64,000 nucleotides of DNA from an uncultured Oceanospirillaceae bacterium. GTDB lineage: Bacteria; Pseudomonadota; Gammaproteobacteria; Pseudomonadales; Balneatricaceae. Shown here piece after piece: positions 1 to 10,698 of the stretch. The stretch is from contig CAJXNY010000005.1 in assembly GCA_913057435.1 (NCBI GenBank), positions 1 through 64,000 of the forward strand, written 5' to 3'. Position numbers and translations under genes: made by a program. Below the pieces are notes generated by a model. It had not been told where the DNA came from and searched no databases. It was given only the letters and a program-made list of their open reading frames with translations. Each line of letters starts with the position of its first letter. Within the stretch, counting starts at the first letter, position 1.

Positions 1-51
1 ATACGAGATCAGCCTCGGTCTCGTGGGCTCGGAGATGTGTATAAGAGACAG
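1..51. other. Illumina Nextera i7 adapter (sequencing artefact)
   Basis: Bases 1-9 are the end of the P7 primer (ATACGAGAT), bases 10-17 are an 8-base index (CAGCCTCG, which I recognise as the i7 index N710), bases 18-32 are the Nextera read-2 segment, and bases 33-51 are the 19-bp Tn5 mosaic end AGATGTGTATAAGAGACAG. Reverse translation through it gives the LYTSPSPRD string familiar from contaminated protein databases. It is library adapter left on the contig end, not biology; genomic sequence starts at base 52. Confidence 0.98.
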
Positions 52-205
52 GACTTACTAATTGCCGAAAGCAAGGAGGAAATTTGAGGGGCGCATTCTA
101 CCCCTCCAGTTTCTGGATAGCAACAGTCACGCAACCACCTGCCGGTATAATTCACGTTCAGCCAGTCACGCTGCCCAGGCTCTGGGGCCATCAGCAACAG
201 CACAT

Positions 206-640
206 TCAGTGATGCCCGCCGAAATGCAGACCATGGAAGCCGTGGTGGCCACGATGGAAGCGGCTTTCATAGAGCAACTCAAAGTGCTCCTGACGGCGAT
301 AGATATCACGGCCCATTTCATAACCATCCAGAAATTCGGCCTCGACGACTGCCGGGCAGAGCTGATAATAACGATAGCCACCGTAGCCAGCCTTGAAGCC
401 CCCTTTAAAGGTACAGTAACTGACCAGCCCCTGCGCATGCCCCTGCTTATACGCCTCATAATCAGGCTGCACGCCATGATCAAAGCAGGCTTTGCGGTGC
501 TCCTCCAGCCGGGAGGTCTGGTAGCCAACCCGGGCATCGGCACGCCCAATCGCCTGCCAGTCAGATTCCAGACACTGATCCCGGCTGAGGGTTGCACAGC
601 CACCGAGCATCACCACACACACTAAAACAAAGACACGCAT
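206..640 (-). CDS. DUF2799-like lipoprotein with His/Gly-rich tail
   Basis: A 144-residue protein with a lipoprotein signal peptide: short basic start, hydrophobic stretch and lipobox LGGC with acceptor Cys15, so it should be lipidated and anchored in the envelope. The body has several Cys (23, 52, 76, 94 region) and Gly-Tyr-rich segments, as in the DUF2799 family of small proteobacterial lipoproteins of unknown function. The last 17 residues hold seven His interleaved with Gly and Phe, which could bind a metal ion (inference). A GGAGG ribosome site lies 5 bases before the ATG. It is the last gene of the minus-strand run downstream of trpC and the osmC-like gene, but the terminator at 775-802 separates it from them. 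Family assignment is from memory of the pattern and is moderate. Confidence 0.75.
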   Translation of the reverse strand: MRVFVLVCVVMLGGCATLSRDQCLESDWQAIGRADARVGYQTSRLEEHRKACFDHGVQPDYEAYKQGHAQGLVSYCTFKGGFKAGYGGYRYYQLCPAVVEAEFLDGYEMGRDIYRRQEHFELLYESRFHRGHHGFHGLHFGGHH

Positions 641-774
641 AACAACCTCCAGCCAGAGGCATATAAGCCTCTTGCCTGAAGGCTAGAACAGCCAGTGTTA
701 ACTGCCGGTTAATTTACCACCAACCGTTAGACCCTGTTGTTATACACCACCTCACAACACGTATTAGCAGGCAC

Positions 775-802
775 AAAAAAACGACCCACCGGTCGTTTTT
801 TT
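775..802. terminator. Rho-independent terminator after the osmC-like gene
   Basis: A 6-bp stem ACGACC/GGTCGT with loop CACC (781-796) is flanked by A6 on one side and T7 on the other, so it can work in either direction. It sits 20 bases past the osmC-like stop codon. Confidence 0.85.
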
Positions 803-821
803 ACTGCAGGCTAATCTCAGC

Positions 822-1235
822 TTACTCGACTTCAATGATCTCGAAGCTATGGCTGATCTCAACGCCACCCTTCTCCAGCATCAGCGATGCTGAACAGTAT
901 TCTTCTGCTGACAGCTGCACCGCGCGTTTAACGTGGTTTTCTTTCAGATTACGACCACTGACCACAAATTTCACATGAATCTTGGTGAACACAGACGGCA
1001 CTGTATCTGCACGCTCAGCCTCAATCTGGGCCACGCAGTCCACCACATCCTGGCGGGTTTTTTTCAGAATACTGATCACGTCGTAGCTGGCACAACCACC
1101 CAGACCCAGCAGTATCATCTCCAGCGGGCGCGCACCTTTTTTCTGCTCGCCATCGATCATGATCTCAAAACCAGAACCAGTAGAGCCTTTAAAGCTCAGA
1201 TCACCATCCCACTGTACATTTACATTCATCGACAT
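822..1235 (-). CDS. OsmC/YhfA-family thiol protein
   Basis: A 137-residue OsmC-fold protein. The two Cys characteristic of the family are present, in the motifs LGGCASYDV (helix start) and EYCSASLML. In OsmC/Ohr these act as peroxidatic and resolving Cys against organic hydroperoxides; the YhfA branch, which this resembles in length and motif, has no firmly known substrate. I chose the ATG at 1233-1235 (protein begins MSMNV) because AGGAAGATCC sits just upstream; an in-frame TTG at 1248-1250 overlaps the trpC stop and lacks such a site. The gene follows trpC by 11 bases and is probably cotranscribed with trpGDC. In Pseudomonas an OsmC-like gene also lies near trpC, with vfr between them; no vfr is present here. 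Confidence 0.88.
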   Translation of the reverse strand: MSMNVNVQWDGDLSFKGSTGSGFEIMIDGEQKKGARPLEMILLGLGGCASYDVISILKKTRQDVVDCVAQIEAERADTVPSVFTKIHVKFVVSGRNLKENHVKRAVQLSAEEYCSASLMLEKGGVEISHSFEIIEVE

Positions 1236-1246
1236 GGATCTTCCTC

Positions 1247-2056
1247 TCAATCAAACAGGGCTTTGAGCTTGGTACCTGGCTCATCTGCGCGCATAAATGC
1301 CTCGCCGACCAGGAAGCTGTGTACATTATGTGCCCGCATCGCTTCAACATCAGCGCGCTCGCGGATACCGCTTTCGGTGACCACAATCCGGTCTGCCGGA
1401 ATTTTCGCCAGCAGATCATAGGTGTTGTCCAGCGTCACCTCAAAGGTGTGCAGATTTCGGTTATTAATACCGATCAGGCGGTTATCCAGCTGCAGCGCTC
1501 GCTCCAGCTCATCTGCGCCATGCACTTCAACCAGCACATCCATACCCAGACGGCGAGCCAGATTATTCAGCCGCATCATCTGATCATCTTCCAGCGCGGA
1601 GACGATCAGCAGGATGCAATCCGCACCCATAGCACGGGCTTCATACACCTGGTAAGGATCAACAATAAAGTCTTTACGAATCACCGGCAGCGAACAGGCA
1701 GCACGGGCAGTACGCAGATAATCTTCACTACCCTGGAAGTAGTCCGCGTCGGTCAATACTGACAGACAGGTCGCACCGCCCGCCTCATAAGAGCGCGCAA
1801 TCTGAGCCGGGTCAAAATCTTCGCGTAACAGCCCCCTGGACGGGCTGGCCTTTTTCGCCTCGGCAATCACAGCCGACTGACCGGCCGCAATTTTGGCCGC
1901 CATGGCATCAGCAAAACCACGCGGGTCCTGATCGGTGCCACGCATCGCTTCAATGCAGGCTTCCAGCTCAGCAATCGACACCCGACTGGAGCGCTCCTGC
2001 ACTTCTTCACGCTTGCGATCCAGAATTTTTTTCAGAATAGTCGGTGTATCAGACAT
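1247..2056 (-). CDS. trpC: Indole-3-glycerol phosphate synthase
   Basis: A 269-residue monofunctional TrpC that converts carboxyphenylaminodeoxyribulose phosphate to indole-3-glycerol phosphate, the fourth step of tryptophan synthesis from chorismate. The (beta/alpha)8-barrel signatures are clear: the catalytic-lysine segment [12 protein letters not shown], then [19 protein letters not shown] and TESGI near the phosphate-binding end. Length is normal for the single-domain enzyme and there is no fused TrpF. It is third in trpG-trpD-trpC, 39 bases after trpD. No trpE, trpF or trpBA occurs in the window. Confidence 0.98.
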   Translation of the reverse strand: MSDTPTILKKILDRKREEVQERSSRVSIAELEACIEAMRGTDQDPRGFADAMAAKIAAGQSAVIAEAKKASPSRGLLREDFDPAQIARSYEAGGATCLSVLTDADYFQGSEDYLRTARAACSLPVIRKDFIVDPYQVYEARAMGADCILLIVSALEDDQMMRLNNLARRLGMDVLVEVHGADELERALQLDNRLIGINNRNLHTFEVTLDNTYDLLAKIPADRIVVTESGIRERADVEAMRAHNVHSFLVGEAFMRADEPGTKLKALFD

Positions 2057-2095
2057 CAGTTTTTCACCTGTAGTACGTCACCTGATTAAGGCGAC

Positions 2096-3118
2096 TTAGT
2101 TCGCAAACGCCTGGCTGAACGCAGCCAGCTGTTTCATTTTGGCGGCGGCGGAGCCATCGAGCATGGTCGCCCGCGCTTTATCAACACCCTCTGGCAGCGT
2201 TGACGCTAACCCCGCAACATAGATCGCAGCACCAGCATTGAAGGCGATCATATCCATTGCTTTGGCGTTTTCACCGGCAAACGCTGCCTGGATCAGCGCC
2301 AGACTCTCTGCCGAGCCCTCAACCTGCAAACCGTCCAGCGACTGGCGCTGCAGACCCGCATCTTCAGCGCTGAGCTGATACTCACGCACCTCGCCATCTT
2401 TCAGCTCCGCCACCTGACTGGCACCGGTCAGTGACAGCTCATCCAGCCCTTCCTCGGCACAGACCACCATCGCCCGTTCAGCCCCCAGCGCCCGCAGCGC
2501 TTCGGCCATCGGCCGACACAAGGCAGCATCAAAGACACCCAGCAGGTAATGACGGGCACCGGCTGGATTGGTCAGTGGGCCGAGGATATTAAACAGGGTA
2601 CGCAGCGCCATCTCTTTGCGCGGGCCAATCGCATGTTTCATTGCGCTATGGTGTTGCGGCGCAAACATAAAGCCCACCCCGATCTCATCGATACACTGGG
2701 CGATCTGCTCCGGACTGAGCATCAGATTCAGCCCCGCCTGTTCCAGCAAATCTGCCGAACCGGAGCTGGATGACACCGAACGGTTACCGTGCTTGGCTAC
2801 GTGGCCTCCTGCTGCTGCCACCACAAAGGAGCAGGCACTGGAGACATTAAACAGATTTGCACCATCACCGCCGGTGCCGACAATGTCCACCGCATTGGCC
2901 GCCTGGATATGCACCGGTGTTGCCAGTGCCCGCATCGCCTCAGCGGCACCGGTAATCTCGTCTACGGTCTCACCTTTCATGCGCAGCGCGATCAACAGAC
3001 CACCAATCTGCGCGTCCGTCGCCTGGCCGGTCATAATCTGATGCATAACCGCTTTCATCTCGGCAGCCGTCAGACTCTGACCTGCCACGACACTTGCCAG
3101 CGCCTGTTTAATACCCAT
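2096..3118 (-). CDS. trpD: Anthranilate phosphoribosyltransferase
   Basis: A 340-residue TrpD that transfers the phosphoribosyl group of PRPP to anthranilate. The PRPP-binding glycine-rich motif [13 protein letters not shown] and the following [18 protein letters not shown] are intact. It is not fused to TrpG, as in Pseudomonas and unlike the E. coli TrpGD fusion. Two starts are possible: ATG at 3116-3118, 7 bases after a GAGG, or the GTG directly before it (3121), which adds one residue; spacing favours the ATG. trpG ends 16 bases upstream. Confidence 0.97.
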   Translation of the reverse strand: MGIKQALASVVAGQSLTAAEMKAVMHQIMTGQATDAQIGGLLIALRMKGETVDEITGAAEAMRALATPVHIQAANAVDIVGTGGDGANLFNVSSACSFVVAAAGGHVAKHGNRSVSSSSGSADLLEQAGLNLMLSPEQIAQCIDEIGVGFMFAPQHHSAMKHAIGPRKEMALRTLFNILGPLTNPAGARHYLLGVFDAALCRPMAEALRALGAERAMVVCAEEGLDELSLTGASQVAELKDGEVREYQLSAEDAGLQRQSLDGLQVEGSAESLALIQAAFAGENAKAMDMIAFNAGAAIYVAGLASTLPEGVDKARATMLDGSAAAKMKQLAAFSQAFAN

Positions 3119-3134
3119 CACAAAGCCTCACTGT

Positions 3135-3719
3135 TTATCCGTTGCGCTTCACAAAATTGGCCAGCAATGCATGGCCCTGCTCTGTCAGGATCGATTCGGG
3201 ATGAAACTGTACCCCTTCCACATCCAGCGTTTTATGCCGCAACCCCATAATTTCATCCGGGCTGCCATCGGCATGCTGAGTCCAGCCGGTCACCTCAAGG
3301 CAGTCGGGCAAGGTTTCCCACTGCGCCACCAGCGAGTGGTAGCGAGTCACCGTCACCGGGTTGGGCAGGCCCGCAAACACCCCCTCACCGTTATGGAACA
3401 CCGGCGAGGTTTTACCATGCATCACCTGCCGGGCCCGGACGACTTTGCCGCCAAAGGCCTGCGCCAGGCTCTGATGGCCCAGGCAGATCCCCAGCACCGG
3501 AATACGGCCAGCAAAATGCGCCATCGCCGCCACCGACACCCCCGCTTCATCCGGGGTACAGGGGCCTGGCGAGATGACCAGCTGCCGTGGTGCCAGCGCC
3601 TCTATCTCAGCCAGGGTGATGGCATCATTACGGTACACCTGTACCTCTGCCCCCAGCTCACCCAGGTATTGCACCACGTTGTAGGTAAATGAATCGTAGT
3701 TATCTATGACTAGCAGCAT
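3135..3719 (-). CDS. trpG: Anthranilate synthase glutamine amidotransferase subunit
   Basis: A 194-residue class-I glutamine amidotransferase that supplies ammonia to the anthranilate synthase TrpE. The nucleophile elbow GICLGHQ (Cys79) and the catalytic VQFHPES segment near the C terminus are present, as is the oxyanion-side motif PGPCTP. The family start [14 protein letters not shown] fixes the ATG at 3717-3719; upstream in-frame codons back to 3827 add a non-conserved sequence. No strong ribosome site is visible. TrpG may also serve 4-amino-4-deoxychorismate synthase (PabA role) in bacteria with one such subunit (known for some taxa, not shown here). Its partner trpE is not adjacent: the next genes upstream are nhaR and gph. 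Confidence 0.95.
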   Translation of the reverse strand: MLLVIDNYDSFTYNVVQYLGELGAEVQVYRNDAITLAEIEALAPRQLVISPGPCTPDEAGVSVAAMAHFAGRIPVLGICLGHQSLAQAFGGKVVRARQVMHGKTSPVFHNGEGVFAGLPNPVTVTRYHSLVAQWETLPDCLEVTGWTQHADGSPDEIMGLRHKTLDVEGVQFHPESILTEQGHALLANFVKRNG

Positions 3720-4072
3720 GCGCGCACATGTTATGAATTCAGATAAAAGAAATAGCCAGACCATACACTCTGCGCTACGCCCAGCCCGAATCAACGGAAC
3801 AGAACGGCACCGATGGTAGCACATCAATCACCGATGTACTTCCCAACTGATACACGCAAAGATTAATCGCTACCGGGCATAACAGTACATACTCCGACAG
3901 CCGCATATAGCCCTATAGCAGCCAGCTCACCCACTGCCTCACCACAACAGTGAAAAACAGCAGGCGGGCATCTTACACCCAATATTATGGTGCTATCACT
4001 CAGAAAGTGCGTTTATCCAGCCTGACAAAGCCGGACTGATACAAGGCAAGCGGCTTGACTCAGAAAAAAGCC

Positions 4073-4097
4073 AAAAAAAACCCCAGCAATGCCGGGG
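4073..4097 (-). terminator. Intrinsic terminator upstream of trpG
   Basis: A 7-bp GC-rich stem with a 3-nt loop is followed by eight T on the minus strand. It points towards trpG and ends no visible protein gene, so it must end a non-coding or leader transcript. Confidence 0.8.
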
Positions 4098-4168
4098 CGA
4101 GTAAGCTTGTGATAAAGAGCCGGTACCTGTGAGCCTCAGTAACGGTTCTGGGGAGACCTGTATCTCAG
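4073..4168 (-). ncRNA. Candidate small RNA or leader in the trpG-nhaR gap
   Basis: In the 522-base gap between trpG and nhaR the minus strand carries a TATACT -10 box (inside 4175-4182) and, about 90 bases downstream, a strong intrinsic terminator: stem CCCCGGC-ATT-GCTGGGG (4081-4097, one G-T pair) followed by T8 (4073-4080). Between them lies a small hairpin CCTG-AGATA-CAGG. The -35 region is weak. The transcript would be about 96 nt and holds no ORF with Trp codons, so it does not look like a classical trp attenuator, although it precedes trpG by about 350 bases. It is either an independent small RNA or a terminated trpG leader. No known RNA family was recognised. Confidence 0.4.
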
Positions 4169-4174
4169 GAATCG

Positions 4175-4182
4175 AGTATACT
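4175..4182. promoter_or_regulatory. Palindromic AGTATACT, shared -10 candidate
   Basis: AGTATACT is its own reverse complement and gives TATACT on both strands. On the minus strand it could start the candidate small RNA; on the plus strand it lies 60 bases before the nhaR ATG. Neither side has a convincing -35 box. Confidence 0.4.
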
Positions 4183-4241
4183 GCCCGCCTTCATAAGAAA
4201 AACTCGAATTTAACTTAACAACAGCTCGGATTTTTCGAACA

Positions 4242-5144
4242 ATGCTGCATCACTTGAATTTCAAGCACTTACGTTATTTTCTGGTGGTAGCACAGGAGGG
4301 CACCATCGCCCGCGCCGCCGAATCACTGGCGATTACCCCACAAACTATTTCCGGCCAGCTCAAGCTGCTGGAGGACAACCTGGGAATCGCACTATTTCAG
4401 CGCCAGGGCCGTCAGCTGGTACTGACCCCGGCGGGCGAGCAGGCACGGGGCTATGCGGAGCAGATTTTTGCCATGGGCGAAGCGCTGCAGTCGCACCTGG
4501 CCAATCCGGGCGAGCCCCGTCGTCCATTTAACGTCGGTATTGCCGATGTATTACCCAAACTGCTCTCCTACCGCCTGCTGCAACCGGTGCTGGAGCTGAA
4601 AGAACCTGTACGGCTGCAGTGCCGTGAGGGCAGCATGGAAACCCTGCTGGCCGATCTCGCCGCCCACAAAGTCGATATGGTGCTGACCGACCGCCCGGTG
4701 GATTCAACCTTTCCGGTACGGGCCTACAACCACCTGCTGGGCGAGTGTAGCCTGTCGCTGTTTGCCGCCCCCGCACTGGCGGCACAATACAGCGAAAATT
4801 TCCCCTCTTCACTGGATGGCGCACCCCTGCTGATGCCCACCGACGATACTGTGATCGGCGCCAGCCTGATGAAATGGTGTGACAGTGAAGGTCTGCGACC
4901 GCAGGTGGTGGTGGAGTGTGTGGACCATGCCCTGCTGGGCACGTTTGGTCAGGCAGGAAGTGGCATTTTCTGTGGCCCCAGCGCGATGGAGCCGGCTATC
5001 GAGCAACAGTTTAACGTCAAAACTCTGGGCCGGATTGAATCAATCAGGGAGCGTTTCTACGCCATTTCACTGGAGCGACGCATCCGCCATCCGGCAGTGC
5101 TGGCCGTTACCAGCCAGGCGCGCAAAGTGCTGGATCAGGGTTAG
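4242..5144 (+). CDS. nhaR: LysR-type regulator, NhaR-like
   Basis: A 300-residue LysR-family regulator. Residues 1-65 are the winged helix-turn-helix (NFKHLRYFLVVAQEGTIARAAESLAITPQTISGQLKLLE), and the rest is a periplasmic-binding-protein-like effector domain. The TPQTISGQ recognition helix, the PVDST and GECSLS segments and the C-terminal RIESIRERFYAIS match my memory of E. coli NhaR, the Na+-responsive activator of the NhaA antiporter gene. No nhaA is adjacent, so its target is unknown here. It stands alone, divergent from the trp side and convergent with gph. In relatives the slot beside gph is often occupied by trpE. Confidence 0.85.
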   Translation: MLHHLNFKHLRYFLVVAQEGTIARAAESLAITPQTISGQLKLLEDNLGIALFQRQGRQLVLTPAGEQARGYAEQIFAMGEALQSHLANPGEPRRPFNVGIADVLPKLLSYRLLQPVLELKEPVRLQCREGSMETLLADLAAHKVDMVLTDRPVDSTFPVRAYNHLLGECSLSLFAAPALAAQYSENFPSSLDGAPLLMPTDDTVIGASLMKWCDSEGLRPQVVVECVDHALLGTFGQAGSGIFCGPSAMEPAIEQQFNVKTLGRIESIRERFYAISLERRIRHPAVLAVTSQARKVLDQG

Positions 5145-5189
5145 CAACACTTAACCGGACGAACGACGCTCGCCCGGTTAAAGCAGCCT

Positions 5190-5870
5190 TCAGAACAGCT
5201 GGTCGAGCTGCTCAACCATCAGGTCAGGCTGACTATCTGCGATATTTTGACCGTGGTTATAGCCATAGGGCACGCAGACTACCGGGCAACCGGCGGCACG
5301 GGCAGCCCGCAGATCATTCACTGAGTCCCCCACCATCAGCGTGGTCGCCGGGGTGCTACCCAGCGCCTGCATCGCCTGCAATAACGGTGCAGCATCCGGC
5401 TTTTTCCGGGCCAGCGAATCACCACCGAGCACGCAATCGAAATACCCGCTCAGCCCAAAACCGGCCAGCATCGGCGTCGTGAACTGCATCGGTTTATTGG
5501 TGACGACCGCCATTGGCACCCCCTCAGCTTTCAGCAAATCAAGGCAATACTGGACACCCGGATAAAGTACCGAACGTTCAGCCAGCTGCTCACCGTAAAG
5601 CTCAAGAAACAGCGGATAGGCCTGATCAAAGATCACCGGATGCACGTTTGTAATGGAGATATCCATGTGCCGGGCCAGCGCACGGCGCACCAGCATCTGG
5701 GCACCATTACCGACCCATTGCCGTACAGCCGTCTCGCCTACAGGCTCCTGCCCCATACGTGCCAGCATACGGTCGATCGCATGGGACAGGTCAGGCACAC
5801 TGTCGACCAGAGTGCCATCCAGATCAAATAACACCGCCCCTGGCAGCTGACCCGCAAATAACCGACGCAT
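5190..5870 (-). CDS. gph: Phosphoglycolate phosphatase
   Basis: A 226-residue HAD-superfamily phosphatase. Motif I is DLDGTLVDS (nucleophile Asp), motif II is VVTNKP, and motif III is GDSVNDLRAARAAG with a Lys in the preceding ARKKPDA segment. It removes phosphate from 2-phosphoglycolate, a product of DNA end repair, feeding glycolate metabolism. Its ATG shares a base with the rpe stop codon (TGATG), so the two are translationally coupled, as in many gammaproteobacteria where rpe-gph-trpE form a group; here trpE is absent. Confidence 0.95.
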   Translation of the reverse strand: MRRLFAGQLPGAVLFDLDGTLVDSVPDLSHAIDRMLARMGQEPVGETAVRQWVGNGAQMLVRRALARHMDISITNVHPVIFDQAYPLFLELYGEQLAERSVLYPGVQYCLDLLKAEGVPMAVVTNKPMQFTTPMLAGFGLSGYFDCVLGGDSLARKKPDAAPLLQAMQALGSTPATTLMVGDSVNDLRAARAAGCPVVCVPYGYNHGQNIADSQPDLMVEQLDQLF

Positions 5871-6544
5871 CAGCGCTTAACCGCAGCCAGCTCAGCACGC
5901 ATGGCATCAATGGTGGCTTTGTAATCATCGGTATTAAAAATGGCAGAACCCGCAACAAAGGTATCGGCACCCGCTTCGGCAATCTCACGGATATTATTCA
6001 CGGTCACCCCGCCATCGATCTCCAGCCGGATATCGTAGCCGCTTTCATCAATCAGCTTGCGCGCCTGTCGCAGCTTATCCAGCGTACCCGGAATAAATTT
6101 CTGGCCACCAAAACCTGGGTTAACCGACATCAGCAGAATCATATCCACCTTATCCATCACGTACTCCAGCTGGCTCAGCGGCGTTGCCGGGTTGAAGACC
6201 AGACCGGACTTACAGCCCGCATCACGGATCATCTGCAATGAACGATCGATATGCTCAGAACCTTCCGGGTGGAACGTAATGATGGAGGCGCCTGCATCCA
6301 CAAAATCACCGATCAGACGATCAACCGGCTTCACCATCAGATGGACATCAACCGGTGCGTCAATACCGTGCTTACGCAGCGCTTTACATACCATCGGGCC
6401 AATGGTCAGGTTCGGTACGTAGTGGTTGTCCATCACATCGAAATGTACGTAGTCGGCACCCGCTGCCAGTACATTTTCTACTTCTTCCCCCAGGCGGGCA
6501 AAATCAGCAGACAGAATAGAGGGAGCAATTTTGAAATCGGCCAT
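5870..6544 (-). CDS. rpe: Ribulose-phosphate 3-epimerase
   Basis: A 224-residue TIM-barrel epimerase that interconverts ribulose-5-phosphate and xylulose-5-phosphate in the pentose phosphate pathway. Recognisable segments are the start [15 protein letters not shown], then [13 protein letters not shown] (metal-binding His and catalytic Asp), [17 protein letters not shown] and the second catalytic Asp in EIDGGV. Length is standard. It is the first gene of the rpe-gph pair, divergent from the DUF3530 gene 109 bases away. Confidence 0.98.
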   Translation of the reverse strand: MADFKIAPSILSADFARLGEEVENVLAAGADYVHFDVMDNHYVPNLTIGPMVCKALRKHGIDAPVDVHLMVKPVDRLIGDFVDAGASIITFHPEGSEHIDRSLQMIRDAGCKSGLVFNPATPLSQLEYVMDKVDMILLMSVNPGFGGQKFIPGTLDKLRQARKLIDESGYDIRLEIDGGVTVNNIREIAEAGADTFVAGSAIFNTDDYKATIDAMRAELAAVKR

Positions 6545-6653
6545 TATCGGTTCTCATTGGGTCATCAAGCGAAGAGGCGCTATTGTACCTCAGCCAATAC
6601 TTGCTGCCACCCAGCCCTTGCGTATCTGCGCCCGGCTGCTGATAATCGACAGT

Positions 6654-7751
6654 ATGAAGCCAAGGATACTGACTCTGCTGCTGGCTCTGGCCTTGAGCAG
6701 CACCCCATTACAGGCCGCCGAAGGTGAACCCGCCAATGCGCCTGCCGACCCAGCCACGCCCGCTGCAGCTGATACTGCGCCGCGAGAGCGAATATTGCCT
6801 GACCCCAGCGCCGCCATACAGGCCGACCTGGCCCGTGCGCTGGACGCCACCACAGAACTGATCTGGCTGGAAAGCGGTGAACAAAAAACACTGGCTCTGT
6901 CCGTCCCTCACAACACCCGTGAGCAGACAGGGACGGTCATCATTCTGCACGACCAACACACCAGTGCGGACTGGCCAGAACTGGTCAGCACACTGCGTAA
7001 GGGCTTGCCAGACAAAGGCTGGGCCACACTCTCGCTGCAGCTGCCAGATGCCCCCTGGGTTGAGCCACCGGCACGCTCGACCAGCACCAGCTCGTCAACG
7101 CCAGCAAGCACAGAGGGCAGCACCGCCGACACCAGCAATCCTGCCCCGGCAAATACAGCAGAACCCGTAACAGGTAACACCTATAGCACCCGTATGGCTG
7201 AAATTACCAGCGCCGCACTCGATCAGGTTCAGGCCAATGAGGGACAGCTGGTCGTGCTTGGCGTCGGTACCGGTGCGATCTGGGCCACCGCATTTGTCCG
7301 TGCTCAGGAGCAATCCAGCAAGAACCTGTCGCTGGTACTACTGGACAGTCGCCAGCCGGAGCATCCCCAGGCTCCTGACCTGATGACTCTGCTGCCCGAG
7401 CTGAGCAGCACAGTACTGGATATGTATCACGGCAGTACCTTGCAGGAGAATGCTGCGGCAAACCCACGCAACCGCAGCAGCCTGGCCAAGCGTAATCAGC
7501 TGGATAACTATCACCAGAGCCGATTGCCATTATTGCCCGGCGATCGCAAAAAGCGTAACCAGTGGGTGCTGAGCCGGGTACGCGGCTTTATGAATACCCA
7601 TATAGTTAACGCCGAAGATCAGGGTAAAGGCAAAAAACGCAAGCGCCGTCGCGTGGCAGACCTGCCCGAAGAGGTTGGCCCAGGCGGAAGCCCGGTCAAT
7701 GGTAAGAACACTGAAGATAGCGGCATCGGTATGATGGAAGAGTCAATCTAA
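6654..7751 (+). CDS. DUF3530-family secreted alpha/beta-hydrolase-like protein
   Basis: A 365-residue protein whose chosen ATG (6654) gives a clean signal peptide ending in LQAAEGEP. The mature part begins with an Ala/Pro-rich stretch, then an alpha/beta-hydrolase-like core (TVIILHDQHTSADWPELVSTLRKGLPDKGWATLSLQLPD). The usual nucleophile region reads VLGVGTGAIWA, where a catalytic Ser is not obvious. A Thr/Ser/Pro-rich insert (about residues 140-180) and a basic KGKKRKRRR patch near the end are notable. A DUF3530 gene also neighbours rpe in Pseudomonas, which supports the family call. Function unknown; probably periplasmic. Confidence 0.75.
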   Translation: MKPRILTLLLALALSSTPLQAAEGEPANAPADPATPAAADTAPRERILPDPSAAIQADLARALDATTELIWLESGEQKTLALSVPHNTREQTGTVIILHDQHTSADWPELVSTLRKGLPDKGWATLSLQLPDAPWVEPPARSTSTSSSTPASTEGSTADTSNPAPANTAEPVTGNTYSTRMAEITSAALDQVQANEGQLVVLGVGTGAIWATAFVRAQEQSSKNLSLVLLDSRQPEHPQAPDLMTLLPELSSTVLDMYHGSTLQENAAANPRNRSSLAKRNQLDNYHQSRLPLLPGDRKKRNQWVLSRVRGFMNTHIVNAEDQGKGKKRKRRRVADLPEEVGPGGSPVNGKNTEDSGIGMMEESI

Positions 7752-7775
7752 GCCTCCAGCGCAGCGCCTGAAAAT

Positions 7776-7813
7776 AAAAAACCGGCCAGTGAAAACACTG
7801 GCCGGTTTTTTTT
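7776..7813. terminator. Bidirectional terminator, DUF3530 gene / djlA
   Basis: An 11-bp stem ACCGGCCAGTG with loop AAAA and its exact complement (7781-7806) is flanked by an A-run and T8. It lies between the converging DUF3530 gene and djlA. Confidence 0.92.
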
Positions 7814-7848
7814 GGGAGCGACGATCTCGCCCCCCCTGAACAGCGAAA

Positions 7849-10347
<2,499 letters not shown>

Positions 10348-10698
10348 CAGATCCTCATCGAGTCAGGCATTATCAGGGCATATCAGCAGCGTCGCCAACG
10401 CCCTTCATATCAGGGTGCGCCGAGTGTACCACTGTCTCCAGCATCGGGTCTGGTCACTTATAGGCGGAATTAATGCAATCACTGCCTTTGTGGCCCTTCA
10501 GCCACTGGCAAAATCCGTCGAATGATTTATTATTCGTCGCTTCATTAATCAGCCAGTCAGCATGTCTGATGTGCTCGGCAGTATCTGACTGCCTTGAGCC
10601 CAGACCTGACAGCTGTGTCCACCCCGGCCACACAGTGCCGGTACGCCAGCGGTTTATTGCAAACCGGTCATTTCGAGCCAGATAAGGACTTTATTTTA
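10348..10698. other. Divergent intergenic region amgK / lptD
   Basis: This gap must hold promoters for both the amgK-murU-djlA and lptD-surA-pdxA-rsmA-apaG operons. I looked for a sigma-E box (GGAACTT-N16-TCTGA), known for lptD-surA in E. coli, and found only an isolated TCTGA (about 10584) without a matching -35. No small gene or RNA is supported. Confidence 0.4.

Noticed and set aside
52-203. Minus-strand frame downstream of the first lipoprotein
   Set aside because: Its C-terminal part is translated adapter; the genomic part is too short to assess, and no ribosome site is clear.
4073-4240. Classical trp attenuator with leader peptide
   Set aside because: No minus-strand frame with tandem Trp codons exists before the terminator; the only short frame there (9 codons) lacks Trp.
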